44,898 nucleotides of DNA, from positions 1-44,898 of the forward strand of contig CALHLE010000011.1 of the NCBI GenBank assembly GCA_938034415.1, given 5' to 3'. The notes beneath the pieces are model-generated. The model saw only the letters and a program-made list of their open reading frames with translations, was not told the origin of the DNA and did no database searches. The stretch is from an uncultured Anaerolineae bacterium (GTDB lineage: Bacteria; Chloroflexota; Anaerolineae; J036; Brachytrichaceae). Both the position numbers and the translations under genes were made by a program. This document shows, one piece after another, positions 1 to 7,844 of this stretch; within the stretch, counting starts at the first letter, position 1; every line of letters starts with the position of its first letter.

Positions 1-489
1 GATTACAAGCGTGCTTGTTATTTGTTTCACCCGGACTACGCAATTAAGCAAGCCCTTTTTGTGGATTCAAAAGCAGAGAAAGTGAGTGGACAAGGCACAG
101 CAACTTTGCAGATATCTCAGCTTTCCATGACTGTTAAGCAAGTTCGTTCTGGGCAAGAAGTAAACGTTCAGGGCAAAATGCCAACAGTGATTACCTTGAG
201 AGACGAGACATATTTGACCACAACTTTGTTTGTGAAATACAACTACGACGAGGAAGAAAATGGAGTTCACGCTCTCAAGAGCATCGTTGTAGCTGCTGTC
301 CATAATGGTATGTTGCAAAACAGGTATAATCCTACCCCACAAGATACAATTTGGATAGCTGGACGCAATGCTCCTTCTTTGGGTGAGGAGTTTAGGGTTC
401 GTTTGAGCTTCTCACGGCTAAAGCACAAAGCAGCTTGGCGTGTTCAAACTATCCCGATGCCACCTGAACCATTTCACTGGAGTTCATGA
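1..489 (+). CDS. SfiI-like type II restriction endonuclease, C-terminal part (5' truncated by window edge)
   Basis: The frame is open from base 1, so the gene starts upstream; the TTG at 22 is only an internal codon. It resembles SfiI, the tetrameric enzyme cutting GGCCN5GGCC. The read begins DYKR and carries VDSK at 61-72. This gives Asp, 20 residues, Asp-X-Lys, the same spacing as the SfiI catalytic residues Asp79, Asp100 and Lys102 as I recall them. Later blocks also fit SfiI: a TLQ-x-SQL segment just after the active site, LKSI followed by QRYNP, and a GE-x-x-R-V-R stretch near the C-terminus. Base composition is clearly AT-richer than in all neighbours, which suggests recent transfer. 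The stop lies 13 bases before an attC-like hairpin, as in an integron cassette. A partner methyltransferase would have to lie upstream. The product presumably acts on cytoplasmic foreign DNA. The family call is good; the exact specificity is unknown. Confidence 0.75.
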   Translation, partial: DYKRACYLFHPDYAIKQALFVDSKAEKVSGQGTATLQISQLSMTVKQVRSGQEVNVQGKMPTVITLRDETYLTTTLFVKYNYDEEENGVHALKSIVVAAVHNGMLQNRYNPTPQDTIWIAGRNAPSLGEEFRVRLSFSRLKHKAAWRVQTIPMPPEPFHWSS

Positions 490-1736
490 GAGCTTATGCG
501 CCGCCCAACATGCGTTTCCAGCGGACGGCTTCGCTGCGCTCCGCCGCCGCTGAAACGCGTGCCGATCATCTGCGCGCGCGGACATCCGAAGTTGAAGCGC
601 AGGAATCCCTCGCCGCCTGGGCCAAAGGTCGCGCCATCGCTCAACGCCACGCGCGCGTGCTCCAGGAAGAACTTGTAAGGATTTCCCGAGATGCCGGCTT
701 CGCGAAAATCCAACCAGCCCAGGTAGGTGGCCTCCGGCCAGGTCGCGCGCACTTCGGGCATATTTTCGGCAAGGTAGTCAAGCAAGGCATCGCGGTTGGC
801 CGACAGGTATCGCTTGAGCGCGGCGAGCCAGTCATCGCATTGCGTATAAGCCGCCTGAGCCGCTGCCAGCCCCATCGCATTCAAGAGGGGCAAGACGCCG
901 TTATTAGCGGCGACGAAGCGCTGGCGCAACCTTTCGTTTTGAATAATGGCGAAGCCGAAGCCCAGCCCTGGCAAGTTAAACGTTTTGCTCGGCGCCATCA
1001 GGGTGATGCACCGCTGGGCGACCTCCGGCGAGAGGCTGGCCATCGGTGTGTGCGGCGCATCATCCAGCGTCAGGTCGCTCCAGATCTCGTCGGAGCAGAT
1101 TAACACGTCGTGCGACAGGCAAATTTCGGCCAAGCGCCGGAGTTCATCGCGCGTCCAGGCGCGCCCAACCGGGTTGTGGGGGTGGCAGTGGATGAACAGC
1201 GACGTTCGCGCGCCCATCGCGCGCGCGAACGCCTCGTAGTCCACCTCGACGTGCACCCGTTGTCCCTCCATGCGGTATTGCAAAGCCACTTGGGTGAGCG
1301 TCATGCCGTGATTGGCCGGCGCAGCGAAGAACGGGTAGTAGACCGGCGTCAGGACGACCGCCGCATCACCCACGCGCCCGAAGGCCCGGCAGACCAGGTT
1401 TAAGCCGCTGACCAAGCCGGGCAGAAAGACGATCGCTTCGGGTTGGACGCGCCAGCCATAGCGCCGCTCCAACCAGGCGCAGATTGCCTGCGGCAAAGCG
1501 TCGGGGGGAGACTCATACCCGAATATGCCTTCCGCCACTCGCGCGGCCAACGCCTGGCGCACCGGCTCCGGTGAGCGGAAGTCCATGTCCGCCACCCACA
1601 TCGGGATAACGTCGCTAGGGTAGGTGGTCCATTTCACACATCCCGGCCGGCGGCGATCGAGGTGTCGGTCGAAGTCGAACGCAGTTGACGCCGAAACGGC
1701 TTGCGAAGAGCGTGGAATGCGGTTGCTCGAATCCAC
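474..1736 (-). CDS. PatB/MalY-type PLP-dependent C-S lyase (aminotransferase fold), C-terminus replaced
   Basis: This is a fold-type I PLP enzyme of the MalY/PatB cystathionine beta-lyase group, which cleaves C-S bonds of cystathionine or cysteine conjugates in the cytoplasm. Family marks are VKW near residue 35, PMWVADMDF at 45-53, FGYESP near 72, HNPVGR near 187, the SDEIW block with Asp216, and the PLP Schiff-base lysine in APSKTFN (Lys251). FGPGGEGFLR and FNFGCPRAQ close the small domain. After CPRAQM the last roughly 28 residues are encoded by the attC-like hairpin and run into the end of the SfiI-like gene, so the native C-terminal helix of about 15-20 residues is gone. The start is GTG at 1736, with a TATATT -10 element upstream. 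Activity may survive, but stability is doubtful. It could also be called a class I/II aminotransferase. Confidence 0.85.
   Translation of the reverse strand: MDSSNRIPRSSQAVSASTAFDFDRHLDRRRPGCVKWTTYPSDVIPMWVADMDFRSPEPVRQALAARVAEGIFGYESPPDALPQAICAWLERRYGWRVQPEAIVFLPGLVSGLNLVCRAFGRVGDAAVVLTPVYYPFFAAPANHGMTLTQVALQYRMEGQRVHVEVDYEAFARAMGARTSLFIHCHPHNPVGRAWTRDELRRLAEICLSHDVLICSDEIWSDLTLDDAPHTPMASLSPEVAQRCITLMAPSKTFNLPGLGFGFAIIQNERLRQRFVAANNGVLPLLNAMGLAAAQAAYTQCDDWLAALKRYLSANRDALLDYLAENMPEVRATWPEATYLGWLDFREAGISGNPYKFFLEHARVALSDGATFGPGGEGFLRFNFGCPRAQMIGTRFSGGGAQRSRPLETHVGRRISSHELQ
503..567. other. attC-like recombination site (integron cassette end)
   Basis: GCCCAAC at 503-509 fits the R'' box consensus RYYYAAC. 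It is followed by a long imperfect hairpin: 512-518 pairs with 552-558 (7 bp), 520-524 with 547-551 (5 bp), and 526-529 with 543-546 (4 bp). The only bulges are C519 and A525, both on the same strand. One-sided extrahelical bases are the hallmark of integron attC sites; on the bottom strand they would be G and T, the bases usual in characterised sites. The matching 3' R' box (GTTRRRY) is missing. Sequence after about 561 reads as patB coding sequence. This fits recombination into a secondary chromosomal site, or decay of the right half. Confidence 0.6.
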
Positions 1737-1754
1737 AGGGATTATTCAAATCTA

Positions 1755-1760
1755 AATATA
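1755..1760 (-). promoter_or_regulatory. Candidate -10 box for the patB-like gene
   Basis: The minus strand reads TATATT here, within a short AT-rich patch (1741-1762) that stands out from its GC-rich surroundings. It would start transcription about 12 bases before the GTG at 1736. No good -35 match is visible. The same patch could serve the divergent permease gene through TATAAC on the plus strand. Confidence 0.3.
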
Positions 1761-1827
1761 ACTGATCTCCAACGAGGGGCTGGCGTGCAGGAGGCGATGG
1801 TGTTAAGCTGCATCCAACGACTTGGTG

Positions 1828-3156
1828 ATGGCCGCTTTGTCCAGTGATTTGACTTTGCTTGCCATCGCGTTAGTTGGCGCGGTGATCGGATGCGGCTTGG
1901 CGCTGCTGCCGGGTCTGCATGTGTTCAACGTCGCCGGGTTAGTGCTGCTGCTTTCGACGCGAGGCGTCATAGGTTTAGCCGACCAAGGGCTGGCGATGTT
2001 CCTACTGGGCGCGCTGGTCGGCTGGGCGGTAGTCAACGTCATCCCTGCCGTGTTTCTCTTTGCACCGGATGACGCGAATGTGATCGCCGTATTGCCAACA
2101 ACGAAGTACTTGATGCGTGGGCGCGGCGCCGAAGCCGCGCTGCTGGTCGGGGCAGGAAGTCTATGCGCGCTGCTCGGGTTGGCATTGCTCTCGCCAATGC
2201 TGGACGAGGTCCTTCGTCCATTGCGCGCAATCGTCCAGCCGCATACCGGCTGGATGCTCACGGCGATCGTCGCCTTCCTGTTATTGGGTGAATGGCCGCG
2301 CGCAAACGATCTAGCGCCTCCGCTGCGGCGCTTGTTGTCAGCGTGGGCCTACCTCGGCGCCGGCCTGCTCACGTTCGTTTTGAGTGGACTGCTGGGCTTC
2401 GTCCTGCTCTATCGCAGCCCGATCGCCGTCGAATCGGCGTTCGTCAACTTGATGCCGGCGTTCGTCGGCCTATTTGCCGTGCCGGGCCTGCTGCAAATCC
2501 TCTTGTTCGGCGCGAAACCGCCGCCACAGACGACCACGCTGCCAGCCGACCTCGAACCCCGGCTGCTGCTGCGTGGCTCGTTGACCGGATTGAGCGGCGG
2601 CTTGTTCGCCAGCGTGTTGCCGGTCATCAGCGGGGGCATCGGCGGCCTGTTGGCCGGGCACGCGACTGCGCAATGGAACGAACGGCTGTTCATGATCTCG
2701 CTGGGCGCGTCGAAAGTCGCTTACTATGTGGGCAGCTTTCTATTGCTCTTCGTGCCCGGGTTGACGCTGACGCGCGGCGGCATGGCATGGATGCTGAGCA
2801 GCGTCTATGTGCCATACGGATGGCGCAATTACTGGCTGGCCGTCGCCGGGATGGCATTGGCCGGCGTGGTTGCCTTCGTCGCCCTGGTCACGCTGGCGCG
2901 CGCAGCGGCAAGGCTGATCAACCATCTCAACATCAAGTGGATCGCCGGCGCGTCGCTCGCCATCGCCGTTGCTATCACGGTTGCGTTCACCGGCTGGGGC
3001 GGTTTCGTGGTAATGTTAGTGGCGACAACCGTCGGCCTGATCCCGGTCATCGTCGGCGGCCGCCGGTTGAACTGCCTGGGCTTGTTGCTGGCGCCGATCA
3101 CCCTGAATACTATCGGCGTCGGCCCGGTTGTGGCGCAATGGTTAGGACTTCTGTAA
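1828..3156 (+). CDS. TctA-family (DUF112-like) integral membrane permease
   Basis: This is a very hydrophobic protein of about 442 residues with roughly a dozen predicted membrane segments. It resembles the large permease subunit (TctA, PF01970) of tripartite tricarboxylate transporters, and in particular the archaeal/DUF112-like branch. The LLPGLHVFNVAGLVLLLS segment near the N-terminus and the related SVLPVISGGIGGLLAGHATA segment near residue 255 look like the two symmetry-related Gly/Pro-rich motifs of the family. No periplasmic binding protein (TctC) or small subunit (TctB) lies nearby, so substrate and energy coupling are unknown. In-frame starts are TTG 1822, GTG 1825 and ATG 1828; ATG is preferred. 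A good AGGAGG at 1789-1794 lies too far upstream to be its ribosome site. The next gene follows after 16 bases and is probably co-transcribed. Confidence 0.7.
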   Translation: MAALSSDLTLLAIALVGAVIGCGLALLPGLHVFNVAGLVLLLSTRGVIGLADQGLAMFLLGALVGWAVVNVIPAVFLFAPDDANVIAVLPTTKYLMRGRGAEAALLVGAGSLCALLGLALLSPMLDEVLRPLRAIVQPHTGWMLTAIVAFLLLGEWPRANDLAPPLRRLLSAWAYLGAGLLTFVLSGLLGFVLLYRSPIAVESAFVNLMPAFVGLFAVPGLLQILLFGAKPPPQTTTLPADLEPRLLLRGSLTGLSGGLFASVLPVISGGIGGLLAGHATAQWNERLFMISLGASKVAYYVGSFLLLFVPGLTLTRGGMAWMLSSVYVPYGWRNYWLAVAGMALAGVVAFVALVTLARAAARLINHLNIKWIAGASLAIAVAITVAFTGWGGFVVMLVATTVGLIPVIVGGRRLNCLGLLLAPITLNTIGVGPVVAQWLGLL

Positions 3157-3172
3157 ATTGCTCAACGCTCCT

Positions 3173-3595
3173 ATGACGAAGGCGCTGTTTGAAGGTCTGG
3201 TGCTCGACGAGGCGGGGCGCGCTTTGCCGGTGACCTACGTGGGCCGAGACCCGGCATATGTGCTGGTCGAAGACGGCTTTAAGTATCACATAGACGCGCG
3301 CCGGGTGGATGAGCAAGTGTTGAACCTATTTCGCGAGCATGTGCAGCAGAACGAGGCGCTGGTGAGTGAAGGGGTGCTGCGCATGTTGGGCAAAGACGAC
3401 CTGTTCACCAAAGTGGCCGTGGATCAGCAGATCCGTAACCTCGAGCAGCATTTCGCCCAATTGTTCGAGGTGGGCATCCCGGAACAGGCGCGTCGGTATC
3501 TCGGCATGCTCGGCTTCAGCATCGTCATCAACCGGCACGGCGACGTAGTGGACTTGAAGATGCCGCCCGCGCCCATTGACGAGCAGGGACTTTAG
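3173..3595 (+). CDS. Small conserved hypothetical protein
   Basis: The product is about 140 residues, soluble and mildly acidic, with no signal peptide or membrane segment. I do not recognise a named domain. The N-terminal half reads as a short beta-rich module (LPVTYVGRDPAYVLVEDGFK). The middle is helical and rich in Gln and Glu, and the end is a short beta hairpin (GFSIVINRHGDVVDLKM). ATG 3173 is preferred to TTG 3158. The gene lies 16 bases after the TctA-like permease on the same strand and converges on the pyruvate kinase-like gene. Codon use and GC match the neighbours, so it looks like a native gene rather than a shadow frame. Confidence 0.6.
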   Translation: MTKALFEGLVLDEAGRALPVTYVGRDPAYVLVEDGFKYHIDARRVDEQVLNLFREHVQQNEALVSEGVLRMLGKDDLFTKVAVDQQIRNLEQHFAQLFEVGIPEQARRYLGMLGFSIVINRHGDVVDLKMPPAPIDEQGL

Positions 3596-3634
3596 GCGGC
3601 GGGAGGATAAGCCCCTACCCCCCAACGACGAAAC

Positions 3635-5467
3635 TCAAAGACGCGAGATAGATAGCCGACGCAGCCGCGCGCGCTTTTTGGATTGATGCGCTTCCATGCG
3701 TTCGAGCACGCCGTTGAGGAAGCGAACGGCCTCGACGATATACGGGCCTTTGTTCAGCATCACGCATTCCGCCCGTCCGCTCATTACGGCGTCCGACACC
3801 TCGGCCCGCGAGGGTGAGCCGAATTTCGCCATGCTCTCCAGCACCTGGGTCGCCCAAATGACCGGCACATGCGCCGCTTCGCAAAACCAGAGGATCTCTT
3901 CCTGCACCTCAGCCAGCCGCTCAAAACCCACCTCAACCGCCAGGTCGCCGCGCGCCACCATCACGCCGACCGGCGGGAGTTGCATGCCGGCCAGCAACAA
4001 CTGAGGCAGATTCTCGAACGCAGCGCGCGTCTCGATCTTCAAGATCACGCCCACGTCGCGCACCTTCAGGCGGTTGAACTCCTCGCGGAGCGCTTGGACA
4101 TCCTGCGGGTCGCGCACGAACGACAGGCCGATCATGTCCACGCGCGAAGCCATGATGGACAGGTCGTCCAGGTCCTTTTGAGTCAGCGAAGGAATATCCA
4201 GCTTAACGCCGGGCAGATTGATGCCTTTCTCTGCGCCTAGTTTCGCGCCGTCTGCCGGATTCGTGTGGATGATCTCCACAAGCATGCGCGTGCCGTTATT
4301 CTCGAGCACGCGTCCACAGATTTTGCCATCATCGAACCAGATGTGCTCTCCCGGCTTGATGGCCGAAAGCGACTCTCCCAGCGTGCACGAGATCTGCGCC
4401 GGGCGAACGACCTCGCCCTGCGGGTTTAACATCGCCGGGCTGCCCGGCGCGCCGTCGTTGGTCACGATGAGCTTGTCGCCAGGGCGGAGCAGAATCGGTT
4501 CGACTACAGCCGGAAGCTCGCCGATGCGGCCTTCGGCAACGAGAACTTTCTTCCGGAGCAAGCGCGCGGCCATGCCGGTCTCGAGATAAAAGGTCCTGTC
4601 GCATTCGGCCAGCAACGTCCCACCGATTTTGGAGACGACTTTTAGCTCACGCCATTTGCCGCGTGTGTCGGTCAACGCAATCACATCGCCGCGTTGCGCC
4701 TGAGAGAGCAGATCGCCGCCGAGGGGCACGCTGGGCGCGCCTCCTGAAGATGTGCCGGCTTCTCCTTCCGGCATGAACCACACCTGCGCCGGCTTCAAGA
4801 CGCAGCCCCGCAGGTCGCGTTCCGGCCTGATTTTGAGCACCCGCGCGGATGTGGCGAGTGGGCCGGTGCGCAGCTTCGGTCCGGCGAGGTCGGCATACAC
4901 CTTGCATGTCCGGCCCAGTTCGCGCTCGGCCCGACGCAAGTTCTCGATCATCTTCAGCCAGGTTTCGGCATTGTCGTGCGCGCAGTTGATGCGCATCACA
5001 TCCATGCCGGAGGCGAGCAAGTGGCGGATCAGATCCGGGTTGCTGGCTGCCTCGGTGGGCATGGTCACCATGATGCGCACCGTGCGTTTGCTGGACCCAG
5101 GGCCGAATAAGCGGCGGGTGTGCTCCTGGAGCAGCGTGCGGCCTAGTTTGAAATCCACCGCCGTAACCGGCTCGAGTTGAGGCTCTTGGCCGGCGAGACG
5201 ATGGAGCGCGATCAACACGGCATCCAGCGTATGCAGGGTGTGCGCCTCAGAACGACCGAGCGAGCTGAGGCCGAGTGCGGCAAGCTCGTCTTGTAGGTCG
5301 CGCACATCCACCTGGCGCAGCGCGAGGTAGTGGAGCAAGTTGCGCGCGCTTTCGCGGTACCCCGGCGCAGCCTGATTCACGACATCCTGATATTGCTGCT
5401 CGAGTGCCAACGCGCGTCGTCGCAGCTCCATCATTGGTGCGATCAGCCGTTCTGGCGACGGGCTCAT
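3635..5467 (-). CDS. Divergent pyruvate kinase-like protein with N-terminal extension and no C-domain
   Basis: About 120 N-terminal helical residues precede a pyruvate kinase barrel. Catalytic residues of the fold are present: Arg159, Asn161 and His164 in MDVMRINCAH, Asp193 in YADLAGPKLRTG, Lys477 and Glu479 in LKIET, Asp508 in MVARGDLA, and Thr540 in WATQVLESM. The residues that normally bind K+ are changed: Ser to Ala163 and Thr to Leu194. Lys198 replaces the Glu of K+-dependent enzymes, the signature of K+-independent kinases. The B domain is unusually long (about residues 205-420). The usual MLSGETA block reads MLNKGPY, and the C-terminal allosteric domain is absent. It may make pyruvate and ATP from PEP and ADP without effector control, or may act on another enolphosphate. 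It stands alone on the minus strand. Confidence 0.8.
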   Translation of the reverse strand: MSPSPERLIAPMMELRRRALALEQQYQDVVNQAAPGYRESARNLLHYLALRQVDVRDLQDELAALGLSSLGRSEAHTLHTLDAVLIALHRLAGQEPQLEPVTAVDFKLGRTLLQEHTRRLFGPGSSKRTVRIMVTMPTEAASNPDLIRHLLASGMDVMRINCAHDNAETWLKMIENLRRAERELGRTCKVYADLAGPKLRTGPLATSARVLKIRPERDLRGCVLKPAQVWFMPEGEAGTSSGGAPSVPLGGDLLSQAQRGDVIALTDTRGKWRELKVVSKIGGTLLAECDRTFYLETGMAARLLRKKVLVAEGRIGELPAVVEPILLRPGDKLIVTNDGAPGSPAMLNPQGEVVRPAQISCTLGESLSAIKPGEHIWFDDGKICGRVLENNGTRMLVEIIHTNPADGAKLGAEKGINLPGVKLDIPSLTQKDLDDLSIMASRVDMIGLSFVRDPQDVQALREEFNRLKVRDVGVILKIETRAAFENLPQLLLAGMQLPPVGVMVARGDLAVEVGFERLAEVQEEILWFCEAAHVPVIWATQVLESMAKFGSPSRAEVSDAVMSGRAECVMLNKGPYIVEAVRFLNGVLERMEAHQSKKRARLRRLSISRL

Positions 5468-5519
5468 CTGAACGGCATTCTAGCAAGCCGTAATAAAAGT
5501 GTGTTAAACCGGCGACGCC

Positions 5520-5844
5520 TTACGACCAGGGTGACCCATGCAAGATGGCCACGAACGTCAGCGCTTCGTCCAAAGCGCGGATCGCATGCGATTCGTTTGG
5601 ATTGATCACCAGCATGGCTCCGGAGCCGAGGACATGCTCGACGCCGTCGCCGCCGACAAAGGCGCCTGCGCCGCTCAACACGACGATATAGAACTGGCGA
5701 ACTAGGTGCGCTGTGCTCGGTCACCATTTGCCCTGGGCACAACCCGAACAGCAGCACGCGCCCCATTTTGTCCACGTGTAAAGGCTCGGCGTGGGGCCGG
5801 TGATCATCGAACTTGACCGATTCGGGGAGATGGAAGACTTTCAT
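5520..5844 (-). pseudogene. Cupin-domain protein, frameshifted
   Basis: The first roughly 50 residues, from ATG 5844, read as a small cupin (MKVFHLPESVKFDD, then GQMVTEHSA). The frame then turns into Arg-rich nonsense. In another minus-strand frame the cupin continues from about 5703 as QFYIVVLSGAGAFVGG, then VLGSGAMLVINPNESHAI, ending HGSPWS and TAA at 5520-5522. Restoring the frame needs a one-base insertion or equivalent near 5700-5710. The normal product would be a single-domain metal-binding beta barrel of about 107 residues of unknown role. The neighbours are also broken genes, so this is more likely true decay than a read error, but one indel error remains possible. Confidence 0.7.
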
Positions 5845-6008
5845 CTGTTACTGCCTCCATTGCCGGTGCGCTGTTGCAGCATGCCCACCTGCGCGCAGCG
5901 CGTCGCATAGAACATGAGCGCCGCGACGCCCAGCAACGCCGGCAGGATGATCGGCGCGTGACCGAAGATCATTGAGAAGACAAAGCTCACGAAAATCACA
6001 TGCAGCAT
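5841..6008 (-). pseudogene. Remnant of an NnrS-like heme/copper membrane protein
   Basis: The minus strand encodes about 55 residues containing HVIFVSFVFSMIFGHAPII, a hydrophobic segment with the FSMIFGHAP pattern typical of NnrS-like and related multi-pass proteins tied to nitric-oxide metabolism. The segment then jumps to what looks like the C-terminal end of such a protein (LMFYATRCAQVG). Full-length relatives have many more membrane segments, so most of the gene is lost through 5' truncation and probably an internal deletion. It overlaps the cupin start by four bases and runs head-on into the Crp remnant at 6000-6008. Confidence 0.5.
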
Positions 6009-6356
6009 GGCGTCGTGCTGCGGGAATTGATGATGCGTGAGCCGGAGTTCACGATGGCGCTGCTGAAGGACCTGGCCCGGCGGCAGCGTCACCTGGTAGC
6101 GCTGGTGGATGAGCTGGCGCTGCACTGCGTGCAAGGTCGGCTTGCTCGCCTGTTGCTTGCTCGCGCCGAGGCTGCCGAACGCGGCGAAGCCGTGCCACCG
6201 CTCACACAGGCCGAGATGGCCAGCCAGATCGGCACCGTGCGCGAGATGGTCAGCCGCACGCTGCGCAACTTCGAGGAACTCGGCTTGATTGCCACCGAGC
6301 GCGGCGTCATCATGATCAAAGATCGCGCAGGGTTGGCGGAGAAGGCGGAGGAATAA
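6000..6356 (+). pseudogene. Crp/Fnr-family regulator lacking its sensor domain
   Basis: The readable protein of 118 residues is the dimerisation helix plus winged-helix DNA-binding domain of a Crp/Fnr regulator: FTMALLKDLARRQRHLVALV, then RLARLLLARA, then the recognition helix region LTQAEMASQIGTVREMVSRT and ELGLIATERGVIMIKD. The usual N-terminal cyclic-nucleotide or redox sensor barrel of about 120 residues is absent. Sequence upstream of 6000 belongs to another gene on the opposite strand. The ATG at 6000 is accidental and has no clear ribosome site. If translated it could bind DNA without sensing, but a decayed gene is the simpler reading. It converges on glgA with a 2-base gap. Confidence 0.7.
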
Positions 6357-6358
6357 CG

Positions 6359-7825
6359 TCAGCCGCTGCGTTTGTTTTGGATGGCCCGCTCGTAAGCGCG
6401 CACGTATTGCCCCGCGCTGCGTTCCCATGAGAAATCCTGCGCCATCGCCGCGCGGATCATCCTTTGCATGTGCTGCGGCCGGTCGTAATAGGTGCTGACG
6501 GCCCAGCCGACGGTGTAGTAGATGGCGTGCGCGCTGGGTTCATAGAACTTGAAGCCGGTGCCGTCGCCGGTCGCCTCGTCGTACTGTTGCACGGTATCGT
6601 CTAGCCCGCCGGTGGCGCGCACGATGGGCAGCGTGCCATAGCGCAGCGCGTACATCTGGTTCAGGCCGCATGGCTCGAACAGCGACGGCATGAGGAAGAA
6701 GTCGGCTCCGGCTTCAATCCAGTGCGCCAGCTCGTCGCTGTAGCCGATGTAACTGCCCACGCGACCCGGATGGCGCGCCGGCAGTTCGCCGAAGAAGTGC
6801 TCCAGCGCCTTCTCGCCGCTGCCGAGGATGGCGAACTGGACGCGCATGTTCGCCACGATACCCTCGATGCACTGTGCCAGCAGGTGCAGCCCCTTCTGCT
6901 CCACCAGCCGGCTGACTATGCCGATGACCGGCGTGTCGGGAGAGGCCGTCAGATTCATCCGGCTTTGCAGCGCGCGTTTGCAGATGGCTTTGCCGCTCAG
7001 GTCGTCGCGCGAATAGCGCGCCGGGATCATCCTGTCGTCCTGTGGGTCCCACTGCGTGTAGTCGCAGCCGTTCAGGATGCCGATGTAATTCTCACCCTTG
7101 TCGTTGAGGTAGGGCGCCATGCCGTAGCCCAGCTCCGGCGTGCGCGTCTCGCGCGCGTAGTTTGGGCTGACGGTGTTGACCATGTCGGCATAGACAATGC
7201 CGCCCTTGAGGAAGTTGATCGCGCCGTGATCCTCGAACTTATCCGGCGTGAAGTTGCCCCACTGCAGGCCGAGGTAGTCCATGTGATGCGCCGGGTAGCG
7301 GCCCTGGTAGGCGATGTTGTGGATGGTCAACAGGCTGGCCGCGCCGCCCAGGAGCGGGTCGTTCCAATGCCAGATCTTCAGATAAGCCGGCGCGAGCGCC
7401 GTGTGCCAATCATGCGCGTGCACTACGTCGGGCCTGAAGCCGATGTCTTTGCACAGTTGCAATCCGGCGCGCGTGAGAAAGCCGAACCGGCGTGGGTTGT
7501 CTTGGTAATCGTTGAAGTCGGCGTCGTGATACAACCCCCAGCGGTCAAAGTACTTTTGGCTTTCGATGAAATACACCGGCACGCCATCGTTCGCCGCGGC
7601 GTGCACCGCGCACCACTCCTGCGTGTCCCCCATCCATACCCCCATCGGCCCGTGGAACCAGCGCAGGCCGTAGCGGTCGCCGTTGATGGAGGCGTAGCGC
7701 GGCATCACGACGATCGCCTGATGTCCCATGGCCCGCAGGTAGCGCGGCAGCGCGCCGACCACGTCGGCCAGCCCGCCGGTCTTGGCATAGGGCGCGCATT
7801 CGGCGGCGATGAAGAGGATGTTCAT
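6359..7825 (-). CDS. glgA: Glycogen synthase (starch synthase, GT5)
   Basis: This enzyme transfers glucose from ADP-glucose to the non-reducing end of alpha-1,4-glucan in the cytoplasm. It is 488 residues long, normal for GlgA. The KTGGLADVVGALP motif at residues 15-27 binds the ADP-glucose diphosphate. Other GT5 marks are VVHAHDWHTAL, LLTIHNIAYQG, NTVSPNYA, GILNGCD, IGIVSRLVEQKG, and the acceptor/donor block MPSLFEPCGLNQMYALRYGT with the catalytic-region glutamate. The start is ATG 7825. It follows the VOC gene by about 20 bases and may be the last gene of a minus-strand run that begins at the PDH genes. No other glycogen gene lies in the window. Confidence 0.95.
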   Translation of the reverse strand: MNILFIAAECAPYAKTGGLADVVGALPRYLRAMGHQAIVVMPRYASINGDRYGLRWFHGPMGVWMGDTQEWCAVHAAANDGVPVYFIESQKYFDRWGLYHDADFNDYQDNPRRFGFLTRAGLQLCKDIGFRPDVVHAHDWHTALAPAYLKIWHWNDPLLGGAASLLTIHNIAYQGRYPAHHMDYLGLQWGNFTPDKFEDHGAINFLKGGIVYADMVNTVSPNYARETRTPELGYGMAPYLNDKGENYIGILNGCDYTQWDPQDDRMIPARYSRDDLSGKAICKRALQSRMNLTASPDTPVIGIVSRLVEQKGLHLLAQCIEGIVANMRVQFAILGSGEKALEHFFGELPARHPGRVGSYIGYSDELAHWIEAGADFFLMPSLFEPCGLNQMYALRYGTLPIVRATGGLDDTVQQYDEATGDGTGFKFYEPSAHAIYYTVGWAVSTYYDRPQHMQRMIRAAMAQDFSWERSAGQYVRAYERAIQNKRSG

Positions 7826-7844
7826 GTGCAGCGGTCAGTGACCG

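Noticed and set aside
1797-1847. 16-codon frame from ATG 1797 after AGGAGG
   Set aside because: The ribosome site is only 2 bases from the ATG and the peptide has no features; it may be a leader peptide, but the support is too thin.
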